Shown here: positions 61,523 to 64,000 of the stretch, one piece after another
Numbering within the stretch: the stretch's first letter is position 1
Layout of the letters: each line of letters begins with the position of its first letter
From: Neisseria dentiae
GTDB lineage: Bacteria; Pseudomonadota; Gammaproteobacteria; Burkholderiales; Neisseriaceae
Length of the DNA stretch: 64,000 nucleotides
NCBI RefSeq assembly: GCF_024580525.1
Contig: NZ_JANIKQ010000002.1
Location: forward strand, 106,290 to 170,289
Direction of reading: 5' to 3'
Notes under the pieces: model-generated
The model's input: only the letters and a program-made list of their open reading frames with translations
What the model was told of the DNA's origin: nothing
Database searches by the model: none
Program-made: the position numbers and the translations under genes

Positions 61523-61542
61523 CCCCAACTTATTATATATAG

Positions 61543-62292
61543 ATGGACGACCGCGACCTCTTGCGTTACAGCCGCCACATACTGCTCGAAGAAATCGGCA
61601 TCGAAGGCCAGCAGAAGCTGTTTGATGCCTCGGCATTGGTGGTGGGCTGCGGCGGGCTGGGCGCGGCCGTTTTGCCTTATCTGGCCGCCGCCGGTGTCGG
61701 CCGCCTGATTATCGCCGACAGCGACACGGTTGACGAAACCAACCTGCAACGCCAAACCGCTTTTTCGGAAGCCGATCTCGGCAGCAGCAAAGCCGAAGCC
61801 ATGAAAGGCCGTCTGAACGCCATCAACAGCCGCACGCACATCACCGCTTTAAACGAACGTCTAAACGAACCCCGCCTGCACGATCTGATGCAGCAATGCG
61901 ATATCGCCATCGACTGCTGCGATAATTTTCCTACCCGCCGGGCAATCAACCGCGCATCCGTCGCCGCCCGCACGCCGCTGGTATCCGGCGCCGCCGCGCG
62001 TTTCGAAGGCCAGCTTGCCGTTTACCGCCCCGATCTGCCCGATTCGCCCTGCTATGCCTGCCTGTTCGACGGTGATCAGGCAGACGACGGCGCCTGTGCC
62101 GTATTCGGCGTATTCGCCCCGCTGGTCGGCATCATCGGCACCAGCCAAGCTGTAGAAACGCTGAAAATATTAACGGGCGCGGGCAGCAGCCGCTGCGGCG
62201 TGCTGAATATTTATGATGCACTAAACAACGAATGGCAGCAGATCGAATTCGCCCGTAATCCGCAATGCACCGTTTGCGGCCGTCCGCACTAA
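61543..62292 (+). CDS. moeB: Molybdopterin-synthase adenylyltransferase (MoeB/ThiF family)
   Basis: E1-like enzyme that adenylates the C-terminal Gly-Gly of MoaD (or ThiS). 249 residues: RYSRHILLEEIGIEGQQKL at the start, nucleotide loop VVGCGGLGAAVLPYLAAAGVG near 34, the D-x-D/E-x-NLQRQ motif as DSDTVDETNLQRQ near 65, SKAEAMKGRL, CCDNFPTRRAIN near 125, and paired zinc cysteines CYAC and CTVCG. The MoeB and ThiF branches are hard to separate; the neighbouring moaC favours MoeB. Confidence 0.88.
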   Translation: MDDRDLLRYSRHILLEEIGIEGQQKLFDASALVVGCGGLGAAVLPYLAAAGVGRLIIADSDTVDETNLQRQTAFSEADLGSSKAEAMKGRLNAINSRTHITALNERLNEPRLHDLMQQCDIAIDCCDNFPTRRAINRASVAARTPLVSGAAARFEGQLAVYRPDLPDSPCYACLFDGDQADDGACAVFGVFAPLVGIIGTSQAVETLKILTGAGSSRCGVLNIYDALNNEWQQIEFARNPQCTVCGRPH

Positions 62293-62729
62293 CCGCTGAA
62301 ATTCACCGTTTATCTGAAAAATATGCCGACGGTAAAATTATTCTGACAGCAAAAATCAAGTTATCTGATTGTTTTACAAAGAAAACAAACACCAAAATAT
62401 TCTTTTATGCCGATAAAATTATTTTCTTGTCGCATAAAAGCAACTCCATCTCTGCCCATCTATTGTTTGGCTTTATCACACCAAAAACAATTTTATTAAA
62501 ATAAATCAAATAATTAAATTATTCGTTTTAAATAAATACCGATTATCAGGCCGTCTGAAAAAGCAGCCCATAAATATTAACCAAAAAAATAATTTCACTA
62601 TTTGAAAATAATTACTGGCACAAATGCGTTTGTCTTGATAATATGCCGTTCATCGGAAAACAAACCGATTGTCCAAAATTTTTTCCGTTTATCAGAGCAC
62701 AGCAGCAAACTTTTCAAGGGGCAAACATC
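62293..62729. other. AT-rich intergenic region, no gene recognised
   Basis: 437 bases between moeB and the isochorismatase-like gene, AT-rich with one DUS (AGGCCGTCTGAAA, near 62549). Short open frames here show no family features. It presumably carries the promoter of the next gene. Confidence 0.4.
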
Positions 62730-63395
62730 ATGACTACCATCGCTATCGACATCCAACCGCAATGCCGTTTTTCCTGCTTTGCAGCAAACGACCAGCAATG
62801 TGTCCACCAGCCTGAAAACATCGTGCCCGAATTAAACCGCCAGGCACGTTTCGCCCAAAAACGCGTTTTGGTAGAAAACACCTCAACCGCCAAAGAAACC
62901 CTGTGCGCCAGCCTGTGCGGCGGTCAAGAACACGCTGCGCGCAACCTCTTCACCTTCAGCTTGGAAAACCATTTCCCCCATGCCGCAAGCTGCCGCGGAA
63001 CCCACCTGCTCAAAGGCCTGCCCTGCCCCGCCGATTACGACCACGCCGTCGAAACCGAAGGCGACAAAGCCGCCAGCGCCTGTTTTCACGACAGCAAAGA
63101 AAGCCGAAGCACCGGTCTGATCGAATGGCTCTATGCCCAAAACGCCCAAACCATTATTCTCGGCGGCCTGGCAACCGAACACGCCGTTTTGGAAACCGCA
63201 CAACACTTGGCTTGGTATAACGATAACTGGCACATCATCGTCAACCTTGCCGCCTGCCGCGGTTACACGCCCGAGGCCACACTCAAAGCCGTTTTCGCTT
63301 TGCGCCAAGCCGGCATCACCGTGGTAACCGACACCGACGAAATCCCCGCAGCCATCGCTGCCGGTGCACCTTTACTGATGAGCAAGGCTTCTTAA
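62730..63395 (+). CDS. Isochorismatase/nicotinamidase-like hydrolase fold protein lacking the catalytic Cys
   Basis: 221-residue cysteine-hydrolase-fold protein. The catalytic-triad aspartate is present (MTTIAIDIQPQC, residue 7), as is the lysine (HLLKGLPCPADYD near 98). But the strand-helix turn that normally reads ATDYCV, carrying the nucleophile, reads LATEHAVLETAQ: alanine replaces cysteine. The usual D-W-H metal segment is ENHFPHA. The enzyme may therefore be inactive as a nicotinamidase or have another role. AAGGGG before the ATG at 62730 fixes the start; the frame opens 29 codons earlier without similarity. Confidence 0.78.
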   Translation: MTTIAIDIQPQCRFSCFAANDQQCVHQPENIVPELNRQARFAQKRVLVENTSTAKETLCASLCGGQEHAARNLFTFSLENHFPHAASCRGTHLLKGLPCPADYDHAVETEGDKAASACFHDSKESRSTGLIEWLYAQNAQTIILGGLATEHAVLETAQHLAWYNDNWHIIVNLAACRGYTPEATLKAVFALRQAGITVVTDTDEIPAAIAAGAPLLMSKAS

Positions 63396-63566
63396 GCAGA
63401 ATCCTTACCCGTTTGAAAGTTTCTCCAGCTTAAATTTATCGGAATCTCTTAGCAGACACTCCCATCTGTAAGAGCACTTTTAGGCCGTCTGAAAAGGCGG
63501 CCTCTTTTTATGCTAACTAGCAACTGTGTTACCAACTCGTCAGTCAGCAACATCAAACACGGTTAA
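63396..63566. other. Intergenic region with DUS pair, left border of the IS110 element
   Basis: Contains TTTTAGGCCGTCTGAAAAGG and GCGGCCTCTTTT near 63480-63510, an imperfect hairpin that could terminate the isochorismatase-like gene. Terminal repeats are not expected, since IS110 elements usually lack them. Confidence 0.4.
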
Positions 63567-64000
63567 TCAAGCGTATTGCAGGCCGTCTGAACAGAGATAA
63601 TCGCGTACCCGTGCGTTCAGAATTCTCAGCAGTTTGTGCATACACGCATTGATGGCTACTTTAAACGGCTTTCCTCTGCCGATAAGCCGTTCGTAAAATG
63701 CTTTGATTTTCGGCTCAAAACGGCTGGCGGTCAGGGTGGCCATATACAGCGCATTGCGGACTTCCATCCTGCCGCCGATACAGCCGGGTTTCCCAACCGA
63801 TTCTCCGCTTTGCATGGCCGGCGGAACGACACCGACCAGTAAGGCAATGCTTTTGTGCGGCAGCCGCCCCAGCTCGGGCAACATCGACATCAAGGTGGCG
63901 CAAGTGGTGTCGCCTACGCCTTTTATCTCTCCGATGATTTTGTTTTTGCCGTCAAAATTGCTGTCGTTGTATTTGGCAATCTGTTTGTCCAGATCAGCAA
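63567..64000 (-). mobile_element. IS110-family transposase, C-terminal part (5' end outside window)
   Basis: About 144 C-terminal residues in an open frame to the window edge. The transposase_20 (IS116/IS110/IS902) domain is clear: IKGVGDTTCATLMSMLPELG with its helix-hairpin-helix, IALLVGVVPPAMQSGES, the active-site serine region GGRMEVRNALYMATLTA, and FYERLIGRGKPFKVAINACM followed by KLLRILNARVRDYL. IS110 enzymes join a RuvC-like N-terminal domain to this serine-containing domain and use a bridge RNA. The last codons (CSDGLQYA) are encoded by a DUS, so the natural C-terminus may be altered. Confidence 0.88.

Overview
This window comes from a commensal Neisseria or close relative. The short repeat AGGCCGTCTGAA (the AG dialect of the neisserial DNA uptake sequence, DUS) occurs roughly once per kilobase and often forms inverted pairs that act as terminators. 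Correia-type elements, dRS3-like GGGAAT repeats and a third family of small elements ending in GAGACC...GGTCTC fill many intergenic gaps. The housekeeping proteins (RecA, Eno, GuaB, ArgH, RpiA, MoaC) look neisserial. No rRNA, tRNA or CRISPR array was seen.

Layout. 1-6.9 kb: core metabolism (aminotransferase, rpiA, ispF, a formate/nitrite channel, a sugar porter plus PfkB-type sugar kinase pair, dusC). 7.1-19.6 kb: a complete glycogen cluster on the minus strand, transcribed malQ-glgB fusion, glgX, glgC, glgA, glgP. It makes ADP-glucose, polymerises and branches it, and breaks glycogen down again. Small mobile repeats sit between its genes. 19.9-26.9 kb: secreted and surface functions (an RTX protein with a lipase-like domain, a periplasmic UshA-like nucleotidase, a double-domain glycosyltransferase). 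27-48.5 kb: mostly core genes (rnc, adk, recA, trpE, purK, era, argH, an AlgZ-like kinase, a zinc peptidase, the proVWX osmoprotectant ABC transporter, ftsB-eno, guaB, sppA).

48.6-57.6 kb is the accessory hot spot. The RNA helicase gene hrpA is cut in two by a DUS-free restriction-modification pair (a Dam-like adenine methylase and a PD-(D/E)XK nuclease). A vapBC toxin-antitoxin pair lies directly behind hrpA and is followed by a decayed second copy of the hrpA 3' end. Next comes a very AT-rich two-gene operon encoding a 293-residue soluble protein and a 147-residue four-helix membrane protein. By size, gene order and local pattern this pair resembles the phage lambda RexA/RexB exclusion system. 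Three defence-type modules therefore lie side by side at one core gene.

57.9-64 kb returns to core genes (ppc, moaC, moeB, an isochorismatase-like protein lacking the usual catalytic cysteine). It ends in an IS110-family transposase cut by the window edge. All identifications rest on reading the translated sequence and known family motifs; no database search was run.
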